Shown here: one piece after another, positions 18,376 through 29,451 of the stretch
Position numbering within the stretch: position 1 is the stretch's first letter
Layout of the letters: each line of letters begins with the position of its first letter
Origin: Methylonatrum kenyense
GTDB lineage: Bacteria; Pseudomonadota; Gammaproteobacteria; Nitrococcales; Aquisalimonadaceae
Assembly (NCBI RefSeq): GCF_023195885.1
Contig: NZ_JALPKO010000007.1
Span: 1 to 64,000 of the forward strand
Direction: 5' to 3'
DNA length: 64,000 nucleotides
Notes under the pieces: generated by a model
What the model was told of the DNA's origin: nothing
The model's input: the letters and a program-made list of their open reading frames with translations, nothing else
Database searches by the model: none
Made by a program: the position numbers and the translations under genes

Positions 18376-19836
18376 TCAGGCGAACGCCTCCGGCACCCGG
18401 GTGTGCCAGTCGGTGACCTGCTGGTAGGCATGGGCGGCGCCCAGCAGGCGCGCCTCATCGAAGTAATTGCCGATCAGTTGCAGCCCCACCGGACGTCCGC
18501 CGGCGAATCCGGCGGGCACGGAAATTCCCGGCAAGCCAGCCAGGTTGACCGCGATGGTGTAAATGTCCGACAGATACATGCTGACCGGATCGTCGCTGCG
18601 TTCACCGATATTGAAGGCCGCGGTCGGCGAGGTCGGGCCGAGGATCAGGTCCACGTCCTCGAAGGCACTGAGGAAATCGTCGCGAATCAGGCGCCGGACC
18701 TGCTGCGCCTTCAGGTAATAGGCGTCGTAGTAGCCGGCAGACAAGGCGTAGGTGCCGACCATGATCCGCCGCTGCACTTCGTCGCCGAAGCCCTCGCCAC
18801 GGGAGCGTTTGTACAGGTCCTCGAGATCCTTCGGTGCGTCACAGCGGTGTCCGAAGCGCACGCCATCGAAACGCGACAGATTGGACGAGCATTCAGCCGG
18901 CGCAATGACGTAATAGGCCGGCACTGCCAGGTGGGTATTGGCCAGGCTGATCTCGCGGAATTCGGCCCCCAGCTTACGGTATTCGGTGACAGCCGCGTCG
19001 ATTGCCGAGGCCACGGTCGGATCGAGTCCTTCGCCGAAGTATTCCTTCGGCAGACCGATCGTCAGGCCGTTCAGATCGGTCGCCAGGTGCTGGCTGTACC
19101 GCGGCACCTCGCGCTCGACACAGGTGGAATCCCGCATGTCGAAACCGGCCATGGCCTCGAGCAGCAACGCACAATCCTCGGCGGTGCGGGCCATCGGCCC
19201 GGCCTGATCCAGGCTGGAGGCGAAGGCGATCATGCCGTAGCGGGAGACGCGACCGTAGGTGGGCTTCAGTCCGGTAATGCCGCACAGGGCCGCCGGCTGC
19301 CGGATCGAGCCACCGGTGTCCGTGCCTGTGGCCGCCGGTGCCAGGCCGCCGGCCACGGCGGCTGCTGACCCGCCCGACGAACCACCGGGTACGGCGTCCG
19401 TGTCCCAAGGGTTCTTCACCGGACCATAGAAACTGGTTTCGTTGGACGAGCCCATCGCGAACTCGTCCATGTTTGCCTTGCCCAGGCAAACCATGCCGGC
19501 CGCCGACAATCGGTCGACCACATGAGCGTTGTACGGCGAGATAAAGTTATCCAGCATCCGCGAACCGCAGCTGGTGCGCACGCCCCGGGTGCAGAAAATA
19601 TCCTTGTGCACCATCGGCACACCGGTCAACGGCCCGGCCTCGCCGTCGGCTCGCGCCCGGTCGGCTGCATCGGCCGCCGCCAGGGCCTGCTCCGCGGTCA
19701 CGGTAACCAGAGCATTGAGCGCGACACCCTGGCCCTGAATGCGCTGCAGGAAGGCTTCGGTCAGTTCGCGGCTGGAGTGATCGCCACGGGCAAGCGCCGT
19801 GGAAAGCTCGGCAACGGTGCTGGTGTGAATGCTCAC
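18376..19836 (-). CDS. gatA: Asp-tRNA(Asn)/Glu-tRNA(Gln) amidotransferase subunit A
   Basis: Glutaminase subunit that releases ammonia for GatB. The 486-residue amidase-signature protein has the Ser-cisSer-Lys triad: Lys78 in MVHKDIF, Ser153 in GGSSGGS and Ser177 in [10 protein letters not shown]. The spacing matches characterised GatA. It lies between gatC and gatB on the same strand, 52 nt before gatB. Confidence 0.97.
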   Translation of the reverse strand: MSIHTSTVAELSTALARGDHSSRELTEAFLQRIQGQGVALNALVTVTAEQALAAADAADRARADGEAGPLTGVPMVHKDIFCTRGVRTSCGSRMLDNFISPYNAHVVDRLSAAGMVCLGKANMDEFAMGSSNETSFYGPVKNPWDTDAVPGGSSGGSAAAVAGGLAPAATGTDTGGSIRQPAALCGITGLKPTYGRVSRYGMIAFASSLDQAGPMARTAEDCALLLEAMAGFDMRDSTCVEREVPRYSQHLATDLNGLTIGLPKEYFGEGLDPTVASAIDAAVTEYRKLGAEFREISLANTHLAVPAYYVIAPAECSSNLSRFDGVRFGHRCDAPKDLEDLYKRSRGEGFGDEVQRRIMVGTYALSAGYYDAYYLKAQQVRRLIRDDFLSAFEDVDLILGPTSPTAAFNIGERSDDPVSMYLSDIYTIAVNLAGLPGISVPAGFAGGRPVGLQLIGNYFDEARLLGAAHAYQQVTDWHTRVPEAFA

Positions 19837-19924
19837 TATCGATTCCCGTAATGTGGTTGTGTCGTCGTCGGTGCAGCGGCCCGCACCCCGGGGGTATTAA
19901 CCGCATTCTTGGCGCTACGGAGTC

Positions 19925-20212
19925 TTACTCGATCACGCGGGGGACGAGGTACAGGCCGCCCTCGACGGCAGGCGCGACGCTCTGGAAAAGCTCGCGCTGG
20001 TTCTCTTCGCTGACCTGGTCGGGACGCAGCCGCTGGCGCATCTCCAGCGGATGGGCCAGCGGCTCGACGGCAGCAGTGTCCACCGCATCCATGGCCTCGA
20101 CAAATTCCAGGATGGCGGAGAGGTTGCTGGCATGTTCGGGCAAACGCTGGTCGTCGACGGCCAGCCGGGCCAGGTGCGCAATCTGCCGCACATCGTCTTT
20201 ATCCAGGGACAT
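19925..20212 (-). CDS. gatC: Asp-tRNA(Asn)/Glu-tRNA(Gln) amidotransferase subunit C
   Basis: Small subunit that wraps around and stabilises GatAB. The 95-residue product opens MSLDKDDVRQIAHLARL and has the ILEFVEAMDAVDT segment and PLAHPLEMRQRLRPD, all typical. The ATG at 20212 has a GGAGAG ribosome-binding site. The upstream frame to 20335 has no support. First gene of gatCAB, divergent from mreB. Confidence 0.94.
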   Translation of the reverse strand: MSLDKDDVRQIAHLARLAVDDQRLPEHASNLSAILEFVEAMDAVDTAAVEPLAHPLEMRQRLRPDQVSEENQRELFQSVAPAVEGGLYLVPRVIE

Positions 20213-20342
20213 AATTCTCTCCAACACGATTTCGACGGTCCGGTCACGGAGCAGGTGACAGGCAGGTATGATGGCGCCGACGGCGACGTCATCCGACGAC
20301 AGTTTCCGGCGGGCCGCCAAACCGCGGATTTTCAATCAATGA

Positions 20343-21494
<1,152 letters not shown>

Positions 21495-21674
21495 CCTGCA
21501 CGCAGCATAGCCGGGGAAAACCCGGGTATTACGCAAACTGTGGGCCTGGCAATAGATTTGGCGCTTCGCTGCGGTACCCTTTTCGGAACGGTCAGGGAAA
21601 CGTGGAGGAGATGCGGCCTTGGCTCCGCATTTCTCTGCAGACCACGTGGCAGCCATTCAAGTCCGGGGTAGGCC

Positions 21675-22685
21675 ATCAAACCGTTATTCGCGCAAGGTCC
21701 CTCAGCGACCACCCGCATCATCCTGCTGGCCATCGTGTCGGTGGGAATCATGACGCTCGACCATCGCGACCGCTTGACCGAGCCGGTTCGCGAGGCGGTG
21801 CATACGGCTGTCTCTCCGGTTCACTTCACGGTCAATCTGCCGTTCGAGATCAGCGATTATCTGAGCGAGACCTTGGCGACGCGGCGCGCCTTGCAACAGG
21901 AGAATTCCCGGCTGCGCGATCAACAGCTGCTCAACGCCGCCCGGCTGCAACGCCTGGATGAACTGGAGCGGGAGAACATCCGCCTGCAGGGCTTGCTGGA
22001 TTCATCCTACGAGGTCGAGGAATCGGTGGTGATCGCCGAACTCATGCGTCTCGACCTGAACCCCCATCGGCATGTGATTCAGCTGGACAAGGGCAGCCGC
22101 GATGGCGCCTTTGCCGGCCAGCCGGTTCTGGACGCGCATGGCGTTGTCGGCCAGGTCGACACCGTGGGCCGCGGCACCTCGGTGGTCCGGCTGCTTACCG
22201 ATCCAAGCCACGGCATCGCGGTCCAGGTGACCCGCAACGGGCTGCGCACGGTGGCCATGGGCAGCGGCAACCTCCGCAAACTGGAGCTGCCGCATCTGCC
22301 GAACAACGCGGATATCGAGGTCGGCGACCGGCTGGTGACCTCCGGACTCGACGACCGTTTTCCGCGGGGCTATCCGGTGGCAGAAGTGACCGAGGTCCGG
22401 CGTGAGCCCGGCCTGCCCTTCGCCCGGGTCATCGCAAGACCCTATGCCGAACTGGACCGCAGCCGGGAGATGCTGCTGGTCCGCACCACCCGGGAACAGG
22501 CGGAGGATCCGGAGCTGCCCGCGCCCCAGTTGCCGGCCGAGCAGCCACCGGAGGACACTGTGCCGCCGGCAGAAGGCCTGCTGCCCGGCATGACACCGCA
22601 GGATCGCGGCACACCGGACACCAGCGAACAGCCCGATGCGGGGCGGGCACCTCCGGCCGGCGGTGCGACTGAGGGCCAGCCGTGA
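21675..22685 (+). CDS. mreC: Rod-shape determining protein MreC, apparent AUC start
   Basis: Membrane-anchored elongasome protein linking MreB to PBP2. Read from the ATC at 21675 the product is 336 residues: N-terminus (M)KPLFAQGPSATTR as in known MreC, one transmembrane helix (RIILLAIVSVGIM), a coiled coil (about 65-105) and the beta-domain ending ARPYAELDRSREMLLV. A Pro/Glu-rich tail of about 60 residues follows. A TAG lies two codons before the ATC, and no ATG, GTG or TTG occurs until GTG 21735, which would cut the membrane helix in half. A GGGG at 21665-21668 could be the ribosome-binding site. Gene identity is firm; the start is inferred. Confidence 0.88.
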   Translation: MKPLFAQGPSATTRIILLAIVSVGIMTLDHRDRLTEPVREAVHTAVSPVHFTVNLPFEISDYLSETLATRRALQQENSRLRDQQLLNAARLQRLDELERENIRLQGLLDSSYEVEESVVIAELMRLDLNPHRHVIQLDKGSRDGAFAGQPVLDAHGVVGQVDTVGRGTSVVRLLTDPSHGIAVQVTRNGLRTVAMGSGNLRKLELPHLPNNADIEVGDRLVTSGLDDRFPRGYPVAEVTEVRREPGLPFARVIARPYAELDRSREMLLVRTTREQAEDPELPAPQLPAEQPPEDTVPPAEGLLPGMTPQDRGTPDTSEQPDAGRAPPAGGATEGQP

Positions 22686-23170
22686 GCGAGCTTGCCGGCC
22701 GCGGCCGACTGGTGATTGTGGTCACGATTCTCGTGGCATACGTGCTGGTGATCCTGCCGCTGCCGGCCTGGGCGCAACTGGCGCGGCCGGAATGGGTGGC
22801 GCTGGTGATCATTTACTGGTGCATGGCGGTACCACAACGGGTCGGTGTCGGCGTCGCCTGGCTGGCCGGCCTGGGCCAGGACGCCCTGCAGGCGGGCCTG
22901 CTGGGCCAACAGGCCCTGGCCTTCGCGCTGCTGGCGTTCGTCGTGCTGAAACTGCATCAACGGGTGCGCGTCTACCCGCTGGGCCAGCAGGCCCTGATCG
23001 TGCTGGCGCTGTTGTCCCTGGTCACGCTGGTCCAGATCTGGACCAATGGTCTGATTGACCGGCCCATGTCGATTCACAGCTACTGGCTGCCGCCGCTGGC
23101 GGGCATGCTGCTCTGGCCCTGGCTGGTCGTACTGCTGCGTGCGGTTCGCCGGTATTATGGTGTGCGGTAA
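22682..23170 (+). CDS. mreD: Rod-shape determining protein MreD
   Basis: Integral inner-membrane elongasome protein. The 162-residue product has about five hydrophobic helices and the family pattern ARPEWVALVIIYW and GLGQDALQAGLLGQQAL. It starts with GTG overlapping the mreC TGA (GTGA), and its stop is followed at once by the repeat at 23173. Confidence 0.92.
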   Translation: MSELAGRGRLVIVVTILVAYVLVILPLPAWAQLARPEWVALVIIYWCMAVPQRVGVGVAWLAGLGQDALQAGLLGQQALAFALLAFVVLKLHQRVRVYPLGQQALIVLALLSLVTLVQIWTNGLIDRPMSIHSYWLPPLAGMLLWPWLVVLLRAVRRYYGVR

Positions 23171-23172
23171 TC

Positions 23173-23189
23173 AATCAGTGTTTCCCTAG
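23173..23189 (+). repeat. 17-nt motif, copy 1
   Basis: AATCAGTGTTTCCCTAG, identical to the reverse complement of 63833-63849. It starts three bases after the mreD stop codon. A shorter relative (ATCAGTGTTTCC) is at 11245-11256. Confidence 0.6.
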
Positions 23190-23206
23190 AGGTCGCAGAA
23201 TCAGGC

Positions 23207-25132
23207 ATGGCCAGCAAGAAGGGACAAGGCGAGAACAGGCTCCGGGACCAGATCCAGGAAAAGCGGCTGTTCAACCGCCGCGCCATACTCGCCGGCGCCG
23301 GCGTCCTCGGCCTGATGGGACTGCTCGGCGGGCGCATGGCGCACCTGCAGATCACCGGTCACCAGCACTACGCGACCATGTCGCAGGCCAACCGCGTGCG
23401 GCTGGTTCCGGTGCCGCCGAACCGGGGTCTGATTCATGACCGGAACGGCGTGATCCTGGCCGAGAACCGGCCCACGTACCAGTTGATGGTCATCCCGGAG
23501 CAGGTGCAGGACCTGGAGGCCACGCTGGAAGGTCTGGGCAGCATCATCAAGCTGGAAGAAGCCGACATTGCGCGGTTCCACACGCAGCGGCAACGGCAAC
23601 GGCGGTTCGACGCCATTCCCATCAAGTTCCGGCTGGATGAACGCGATGTCGCGATTTTCGCGGCAAATCGCCACCGTTTCCCCGGCGTTGAGGTGGAAGC
23701 CCGGCTGAGCCGGGTCTACCCGCAGGGCGAACATGCGGTGCACGCCATCGGCCACGTCGGGCGTATCAACGAACAGGAACTGCAGCGGATCGATTCCTCC
23801 CGCTACCGCGGCAGCACGCATATTGGCAAGTCCGGCGCCGAACTGCAGTTCGAGGATCTGCTGCACGGTCATTCCGGTATCGAACGGGTGGAAGCCAATG
23901 CCCTGGGCCGGGTGATCCGGCCGCTGGAACGGCTCGACCCGAACCCGGGCAATGATGTCTACCTGACAATCGACAGCCGCTTGCAACGGGTCGCCGAGGA
24001 AGTCCTGGGCGACTGGCAGGGAGCCATCGTGGCCCTCGATACGCGCAACGGCGACATCCTGGCCCTGGCCAGCAAACCAATGTTCGATCCCAACCTGTTC
24101 GTCCACGGCATCGACCGCGACACCTTTCAGGCGTTGCAGGCGGATCCCTCGCGGCCGCTCTACAACCGCGCGATGCGGGGCCAGTACCCGCCCGGATCGA
24201 CCATCAAGCCGTTCGTCGCCCTGGCCAGCCTGGAAAACGAAATCAAGCGCGCCAGCGAGCGGGTGTTCTGCCCCGGCTTCTACACCCTGCCGGGGGTCAG
24301 TCATCGCTGGCGCTGCTGGCAGCGGCGCGGGCATGGCCACATGAACATGGAGGACAGCCTGGTCCAGTCCTGCGACGTGTACTTCTACGATGTCGCCTAC
24401 CGGCTCGGCATCGACCGCATGCAGGAGTACCTGGGCGGATTCGGCTTCGGCCGCCGGACCGGTTCCGGCATCCCCGGCGAACTGCCCGGCGTGCTGCCGT
24501 CGCGCGAGTGGAAGCGCGCCGCACGGGGCGAGGGCTGGTACCACGGCGAAACCCTGATCACCGGCATAGGCCAGGGATTCTTCCTGACCACGCCGATGCA
24601 ACTGGCACACGCCACTGCCGTGTTCGCGAACAAGGGCTCGGCGCACCCGCCACGGTTGATCAAGCGCATCGAGCGCAATGACAACGGCGAGGTCAGCGAT
24701 CTGCCACCGGAAGACAAGGAAACCCATTTCAAGCTGCGCAACGAGGCCAACTGGCAGGAAGTGGTCGACGGGCTGATCGCCTCGATCCGGGGGCCGCGGG
24801 GAACCGCGCGCAGTATCGCCCCGGGCCTGGATTACGAAGTCGCCGGCAAGACCGGGACGGCGCAGGTCTTCAGCCTGGGGCAGGACGAGGAGTACGATGC
24901 CGATGCCATTCCCACGCATCTGCGCGACCACGCCCTGTTCAACTGTTTCGCGCCGGCCGAGGACCCGCGCATTTCCGTGGCCGTGGTGGTCGAGAACGGT
25001 GGCAGTGGCGGCGGCGTTGCGGCACCAATGGCACGGCAGGTGATGGACGCCTGGCGCGCCCTCGAGCGCGGCGAACCGGTGCCGCGGCCTGACCCGCCGG
25101 ACGAGGACGAAGCGGAGGTCCCCGATGGCTGA
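23207..25132 (+). CDS. mrdA: Penicillin-binding protein 2
   Basis: Class B transpeptidase of the elongasome. The 641-residue product has a cytoplasmic start, one membrane anchor (about 25-43), the PBP dimerisation domain with PPNRGLIHDRNG, and the transpeptidase domain with Ser331 in STIK, SCD at 388-390 and KTG at 548-550. An acidic Pro-rich tail ends the chain. It overlaps rodA by 8 nt, so the polymerase RodA and PBP2 are made together. Confidence 0.97.
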   Translation: MASKKGQGENRLRDQIQEKRLFNRRAILAGAGVLGLMGLLGGRMAHLQITGHQHYATMSQANRVRLVPVPPNRGLIHDRNGVILAENRPTYQLMVIPEQVQDLEATLEGLGSIIKLEEADIARFHTQRQRQRRFDAIPIKFRLDERDVAIFAANRHRFPGVEVEARLSRVYPQGEHAVHAIGHVGRINEQELQRIDSSRYRGSTHIGKSGAELQFEDLLHGHSGIERVEANALGRVIRPLERLDPNPGNDVYLTIDSRLQRVAEEVLGDWQGAIVALDTRNGDILALASKPMFDPNLFVHGIDRDTFQALQADPSRPLYNRAMRGQYPPGSTIKPFVALASLENEIKRASERVFCPGFYTLPGVSHRWRCWQRRGHGHMNMEDSLVQSCDVYFYDVAYRLGIDRMQEYLGGFGFGRRTGSGIPGELPGVLPSREWKRAARGEGWYHGETLITGIGQGFFLTTPMQLAHATAVFANKGSAHPPRLIKRIERNDNGEVSDLPPEDKETHFKLRNEANWQEVVDGLIASIRGPRGTARSIAPGLDYEVAGKTGTAQVFSLGQDEEYDADAIPTHLRDHALFNCFAPAEDPRISVAVVVENGGSGGGVAAPMARQVMDAWRALERGEPVPRPDPPDEDEAEVPDG

Positions 25133-26243
25133 TGCCAGCCTGGTCGATCAGCGGATGACACGGGTGCAGCGCCATCTGCACCTGGACGGCCAGCTGCTGA
25201 CCGCGCTGGCACTGCTGTCCGGCGTCGGCCTGGCGATTCTCTACAGCGCCTCGAACCAGGACATGGCCGAGTTGCAGCGCCAGTTGATCCGGCTGGGCCT
25301 GGCCTTCGCCGCGATGGTGGCCATTGCCCAGGTGCCGCCGGAAACCCTGCAGCGCTGGACGCCCTGGGTGTTCCTGGCCGGGTTGGTGATGCTGGTGCTG
25401 GTGTTGCTGGTGGGCACCTATGGCAAGGGGGCGCAACGCTGGCTCGGCTTCGGCCCGGTGCGTTTCCAGCCGGCGGAGCTGATGAAGCTGGCGATCCCGA
25501 TGATGGTCGCCTGGTATCTCAGCAGGCGGCCGCTGCCGCCCAGCTTTTCCCAGGTGCTGGTGGCGCTGTTCATGACCGCGACACCCACCGCGCTGATCAT
25601 CCTCCAGCCCGATCTCGGCACGGCCGTCCTGGTCACCGCCGCCGGCCTGTTCGTGGTGTTCCTGGCCGGCCTGCGGTGGCGGGTCCTGATCGGTGCGCTG
25701 CTTGCCATCGTGGCGGCGATCCCGGTGTTCTGGATGTTCCTGATGCACGAGTACCAGAAGCAGCGGGTGCTGACCCTGTTCGATCCGGAACGTGATCCGC
25801 TGGGCGCCGGCTACCACATCATCCAGAGCACTATCGCGATCGGTTCCGGCGGGGTCTACGGCAAGGGCTGGCTGAACGGCACCCAGTCGCAGCTGCAGTT
25901 CCTGCCGGAACGCAATACCGATTTCATCTTCGCCGTGTTCAGCGAGGAATTCGGCCTGGTCGGCGTCGTGCAACTGCTGGTGCTTTACCTGTTCATCATC
26001 TGCCGCGGGCTGTATATCGCCTGTCAGGCGCAGGACAATTTCTCCCGCCTGCTGGCCGGCAGTCTGGCACTGACCTTTTTCGTCTACGTGTTCGTCAACG
26101 TGGGCATGGTGTCGGGCCTGATTCCGGTGGTGGGCCTGCCGCTGCCGCTGATCAGTTACGGTGGCACATCGATGGTGACGCTCATGGCCGCCTTCGGTAT
26201 CCTCATGTCGGTGCATACGCACCGCCGGATGTGGTCGTCATGA
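25125..26243 (+). CDS. rodA: Rod-shape determining glycosyltransferase RodA
   Basis: SEDS-family peptidoglycan polymerase acting with PBP2. The 372-residue polytopic protein has the family signatures GAQRWLGFGPVRFQPAEL, LQPDLGTA, QSTIAIGSGGVYGKGW, FLPERNTDFIFAVFSEEFG and GLPLPLISYGGTSM. About ten hydrophobic helices are visible. Confidence 0.97.
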   Translation: MADASLVDQRMTRVQRHLHLDGQLLTALALLSGVGLAILYSASNQDMAELQRQLIRLGLAFAAMVAIAQVPPETLQRWTPWVFLAGLVMLVLVLLVGTYGKGAQRWLGFGPVRFQPAELMKLAIPMMVAWYLSRRPLPPSFSQVLVALFMTATPTALIILQPDLGTAVLVTAAGLFVVFLAGLRWRVLIGALLAIVAAIPVFWMFLMHEYQKQRVLTLFDPERDPLGAGYHIIQSTIAIGSGGVYGKGWLNGTQSQLQFLPERNTDFIFAVFSEEFGLVGVVQLLVLYLFIICRGLYIACQAQDNFSRLLAGSLALTFFVYVFVNVGMVSGLIPVVGLPLPLISYGGTSMVTLMAAFGILMSVHTHRRMWSS

Positions 26244-26322
26244 GACCGTTGCCATGACCTGCGGGAAAGGTTCGACGGTGGCGGAATTTGGCACGCGCCG
26301 TTTGTCTTGCGAGAGATCGTCC

Positions 26323-27321
26323 ATGAACCGCACTCCCCTGCTTCACCTGCTGCTGGCCGCGCTGCTTTTCATCAGCATGCCCGCCGTGGCGGATTCGTTC
26401 GCGGAAAAGCGCGCCGACATCGACGCCTTCGCCGACCAGATGGCCGAACGCCATGGGCTGTCGCCGCGCGATCTGAAGAACATCCTGCAACATGCCGAAC
26501 ATCGCCAGGACATCATCGACGCCATCTCGCGACCGGCGGAAGCCATGCCCTGGTACCGCTACCGTCCGATCTTCATTCGCGAGGACCGGATCGACGCAGG
26601 CATCGCCTTCTGGGAGGAGTACGCCGTCGAAATCCAGCGCGCCTCCGAGGAGTTCGGCGTCAGCGAGGCGATCATCGTTGCCATCATCGGCGTGGAAACG
26701 CGTTACGGCGAACACCAGGGCCGGCACCGGGTGCTGGACGCCCTGACCACGCTGGCCTTCGATTACCCACCGCGGGCTGACTTCTTCCGCAGTGAACTCG
26801 AGCACTACCTGTTGCTGGCCGAAGAAGAGGGCTTCGACCCGCTGACCATCCGCGGTTCCTACGCCGGCGCCATGGGCATTCCCCAGTTCATTTCCAGCAG
26901 CTACCGCGCCTATGCGGTGGATGGCGACGGCGATGGCCGCCGCGACCTGCTCAGCAACACGGCGGACGCCGTGTCCAGCGTTGCCAATTATTTCGCCGAG
27001 CACCGCTGGCGCGAGGGTGATCCGGTGGTGTTCGAGGCCAGCCTGGAGGACGATGCCGAGATCGACGGCCTGGCCAATCAGGGGCGGCAACCCTACACCA
27101 CGGTTGGCGAGCTGCGTGCGGCCGGCGTGGTGGTGGACGAATCGCTGGATGACGAACTGGGCGCCGTGCTGATGGAACTCGACGGTGAACAGGGCAAGGA
27201 ATACTGGGTGGGGCTGCATAACTTCTATGTCATCACCCGTTACAACCACAGTCCGCTCTACGCGCTGGCCGTCTGGCAACTCAGCGAAATGATGCGGGAA
27301 CGCCGGGAGACCGACGCGTGA
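26323..27321 (+). CDS. mltB: Membrane-bound lytic transglycosylase B family
   Basis: Cleaves glycan strands to 1,6-anhydro-MurNAc ends. The 332-residue product has a Sec signal (LLLAALLFISMPAVA), then the SLT_2 fold with catalytic-type Glu in GVETRYGEHQGRHRVLDAL, and GSYAGAMGIPQFISSSYRAYAVDGDGDG. No lipobox Cys is evident, so it may be soluble periplasmic, unlike E. coli MltB. The ATG at 26323 opens the signal peptide. It overlaps rlpA (GTGA). Confidence 0.92.
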   Translation: MNRTPLLHLLLAALLFISMPAVADSFAEKRADIDAFADQMAERHGLSPRDLKNILQHAEHRQDIIDAISRPAEAMPWYRYRPIFIREDRIDAGIAFWEEYAVEIQRASEEFGVSEAIIVAIIGVETRYGEHQGRHRVLDALTTLAFDYPPRADFFRSELEHYLLLAEEEGFDPLTIRGSYAGAMGIPQFISSSYRAYAVDGDGDGRRDLLSNTADAVSSVANYFAEHRWREGDPVVFEASLEDDAEIDGLANQGRQPYTTVGELRAAGVVVDESLDDELGAVLMELDGEQGKEYWVGLHNFYVITRYNHSPLYALAVWQLSEMMRERRETDA

Positions 27322-28217
27322 CTCATCGCTCCGTCCTGCCACTTGTCATGCTCTGCGGCCTGATCCTGGCCGCCTGCAGCAGCACACCGGATGCCCCGCC
27401 GGACAAGGAACGAGATCGGGGGCCCGAGGTGGCACCGGACACCTCCCAGCTGGAGGACGTCGTGCCGCGCAACGAGCCGCGCAGCCGCTATGGCAACCCG
27501 GAGTCCTACGAGGTCTTCGGCCAGACCTACCACGTCATGGCGGAGATGCCGCGCACCTTCGAGGAGGAGGGTATCGCCTCCTGGTACGGCAAGAAATTCC
27601 ACGGACGGCGCACCAGCAGCGGCGAACCCTACGACATGTACAAGCTGACCGCCGCGCATCGGGAACTGCCGATCCCGGCCTATGTACACGTGACCAACCT
27701 GGACAACGGCCGCGAACTGGTGGTGCGGGTCAATGATCGCGGCCCGTTTGCCCGCAACCGGATCATCGACCTGTCCTACGCCGCGGCCCAGCGCCTGGAC
27801 ATGGTCGATGCCGGGGTCGCGCCGGTGCGCATCGAGCTACTGCATGCGGATGACGACGTGCCAGCGGTGGCCGACTCTGGCGACGGCGTAAATGAAGCCG
27901 GTGGAAACGTGGTCCAGGCAAGCGCCGCCGAGCGTCTGCCCGGCGAGGTGGAGGAAGCCACTGGCAACCGCGGCAGCAACGGCGATCCGCGCTATTTCCT
28001 GCAGGCCGGTGCCTTCTCCGAACGCGGCAATGCCGAACGCCTGAAGGAGCGATTGCATCAGGCGCGGTTCGACGAGATCCGCATCGACAATGCCGGAGAC
28101 GGCGGTCTTTACCGGGTTCAGCTCGGCCCCGTGAGCTCGGTGGAGGCCGTGGACCAACTGAGCCGGGAACTGGAGGATCACGGCATCACTGCCTCGCGGG
28201 TCGTCATCGAGCCCTGA
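27318..28217 (+). CDS. rlpA: Septal-ring lytic transglycosylase RlpA
   Basis: Outer-membrane lipoprotein acting on denuded glycan. The 299-residue product has a lipobox (LAAC, Cys19), a double-psi beta-barrel domain with EEEGIASWYGKKFHGRRTSSGE, HRELPIP and RVNDRGPFARNRIIDLS, and a C-terminal SPOR domain (about 225-299, FLQAGAFSERGNAERL). The DPBB catalytic Asp (NDRGPF) is present, so enzyme activity is likely. Confidence 0.94.
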   Translation: MTHRSVLPLVMLCGLILAACSSTPDAPPDKERDRGPEVAPDTSQLEDVVPRNEPRSRYGNPESYEVFGQTYHVMAEMPRTFEEEGIASWYGKKFHGRRTSSGEPYDMYKLTAAHRELPIPAYVHVTNLDNGRELVVRVNDRGPFARNRIIDLSYAAAQRLDMVDAGVAPVRIELLHADDDVPAVADSGDGVNEAGGNVVQASAAERLPGEVEEATGNRGSNGDPRYFLQAGAFSERGNAERLKERLHQARFDEIRIDNAGDGGLYRVQLGPVSSVEAVDQLSRELEDHGITASRVVIEP

Positions 28218-28231
28218 CCCGACCATAACGG

Positions 28232-28252
28232 ACGACGGCCGCACCCCGGCCG
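28232..28252 (+). terminator. Possible terminator after rlpA
   Basis: Hairpin GACGGCCG-CACCC-CGGCCGTC followed by ACTGCTTTCTT, 14 nt past the rlpA stop. The T tract is weak, so it may only attenuate transcription into dacA. Confidence 0.45.
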
Positions 28253-28296
28253 TCACTGCTTTCTTGCCAACGACAGACCAGGATGTACCAAACCCG

Positions 28297-29439
28297 ATGA
28301 ATGCGCCCCGTCTTGCCCTGCTTTCGCTCGTCCTCCTGTTGCTGACCGGATCTGCAATGGCGCAGTCCATGCCGGTGCCCTCACCGCCCTCGCTGGGTGC
28401 CCCGAGCTACATCCTGCTGGATTTCGAGAGCGGCAACGTCCTGGTGGAGCGCGAGGCCGACACACCGCGTGAACCCGCCAGCCTGGTCAAGCTGATGACC
28501 GCCTTCGTGGCATTCAACGAGCTGGAAGAGGGTCATCTGCAGCTCGACGAAAAGGTCATGATCAGCGAGACCGCCTGGCGCATGGGTGGCTCGAAGATGT
28601 TCGTCGAAGTCGGCAAGCAGGTGGCGGTAGAGGACCTGCTCCGCGGCATCATCATCCAGTCGGGCAACGACGCCAGCGTGGCCATCGCCGAACATATCGC
28701 CGGCAACGAGCAGACCTTTGCCCAGTTGATGAACAACCATGCCGAGGAGATCGGCATGTACAACACCAATTTCACCAATTCCACCGGCTGGCCGGATGAG
28801 GCGCAGACCACCACCGCCCGCGACATGGCCCTGCTGGCGGCAGCGATGATCCGCAACTTCCCGGAGTCCTACCAGTACTACTCGGAACGGGAATTCACCT
28901 ACAACGACATCACCCAGGGCAACCGCAACCTGCTGCTGACCCGTGACAGTTCCGTGGACGGGCTGAAGACCGGTCACACCAGCAGCGCCGGCTACAACCT
29001 GGTGAGTTCCGCCAAGCGCGACGACATGCGTCTGGTGTCGGTGGTCATGGGCACCGACGGCCCCCGCGACCGCGCCGATCAGTCGCAGGCGCTGTTCAAT
29101 TACGGCTTCCGCTTCTTCCGCAGCTATGCGCTGTACGAGGGAAATACCGAACTGGCCAGCCCGAAGCTCTGGAAAGGGGCCTCGGACACGATCCCGGTGG
29201 GCCTGGAGCGGACCCTGTACGTCACCATTCCCCAGCGGGAGTACGAGAACCTGGATGCCAATATGCGTATCGACAGCCCGGTCATTGCACCGGTCAGTCG
29301 CGGGGACAAACTGGGCGAGGTGACCGTCAAGCTGGACGGCGAGGTGATCATGGAAGCACCGCTAATCGCACTGGAGGACGGTGACACCGGTGGCTTCTTC
29401 GGCAGCCTGGTGGATGAAGTCCTGCTGTTCTTCCAGTAG
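28297..29439 (+). CDS. dacA: D-alanyl-D-alanine carboxypeptidase (PBP5/6 type)
   Basis: Trims the terminal D-Ala of peptidoglycan pentapeptides. The 380-residue product has a signal peptide ending GSAMAQ, Ser62 in SLVK, SGN in IQSGNDASVA, KTG in GLKTGHTSSAGYN, the PBP5 C-terminal beta domain and a terminal amphipathic helix (LVDEVLLFF) for membrane attachment. The ATG at 28297 opens the signal peptide. Confidence 0.96.
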   Translation: MNAPRLALLSLVLLLLTGSAMAQSMPVPSPPSLGAPSYILLDFESGNVLVEREADTPREPASLVKLMTAFVAFNELEEGHLQLDEKVMISETAWRMGGSKMFVEVGKQVAVEDLLRGIIIQSGNDASVAIAEHIAGNEQTFAQLMNNHAEEIGMYNTNFTNSTGWPDEAQTTTARDMALLAAAMIRNFPESYQYYSEREFTYNDITQGNRNLLLTRDSSVDGLKTGHTSSAGYNLVSSAKRDDMRLVSVVMGTDGPRDRADQSQALFNYGFRFFRSYALYEGNTELASPKLWKGASDTIPVGLERTLYVTIPQREYENLDANMRIDSPVIAPVSRGDKLGEVTVKLDGEVIMEAPLIALEDGDTGGFFGSLVDEVLLFFQ

Positions 29440-29451
29440 CCGGAGCGCCGA

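Noticed and set aside
21602-21961. GGAGGAG followed by ATG at 21611 as leader peptide or mreC start
   Set aside because: Spacing of 2 nt is too short, the frame differs from mreC, and the product matches nothing.
21735-22685. mreC starting at GTG 21735
   Set aside because: Would remove the conserved KPLFAQGPS start and half the membrane helix; kept only as a fallback.
23201-24931. 576-codon minus-strand frame
   Set aside because: Antisense to mrdA; composition typical of GC-rich shadows.
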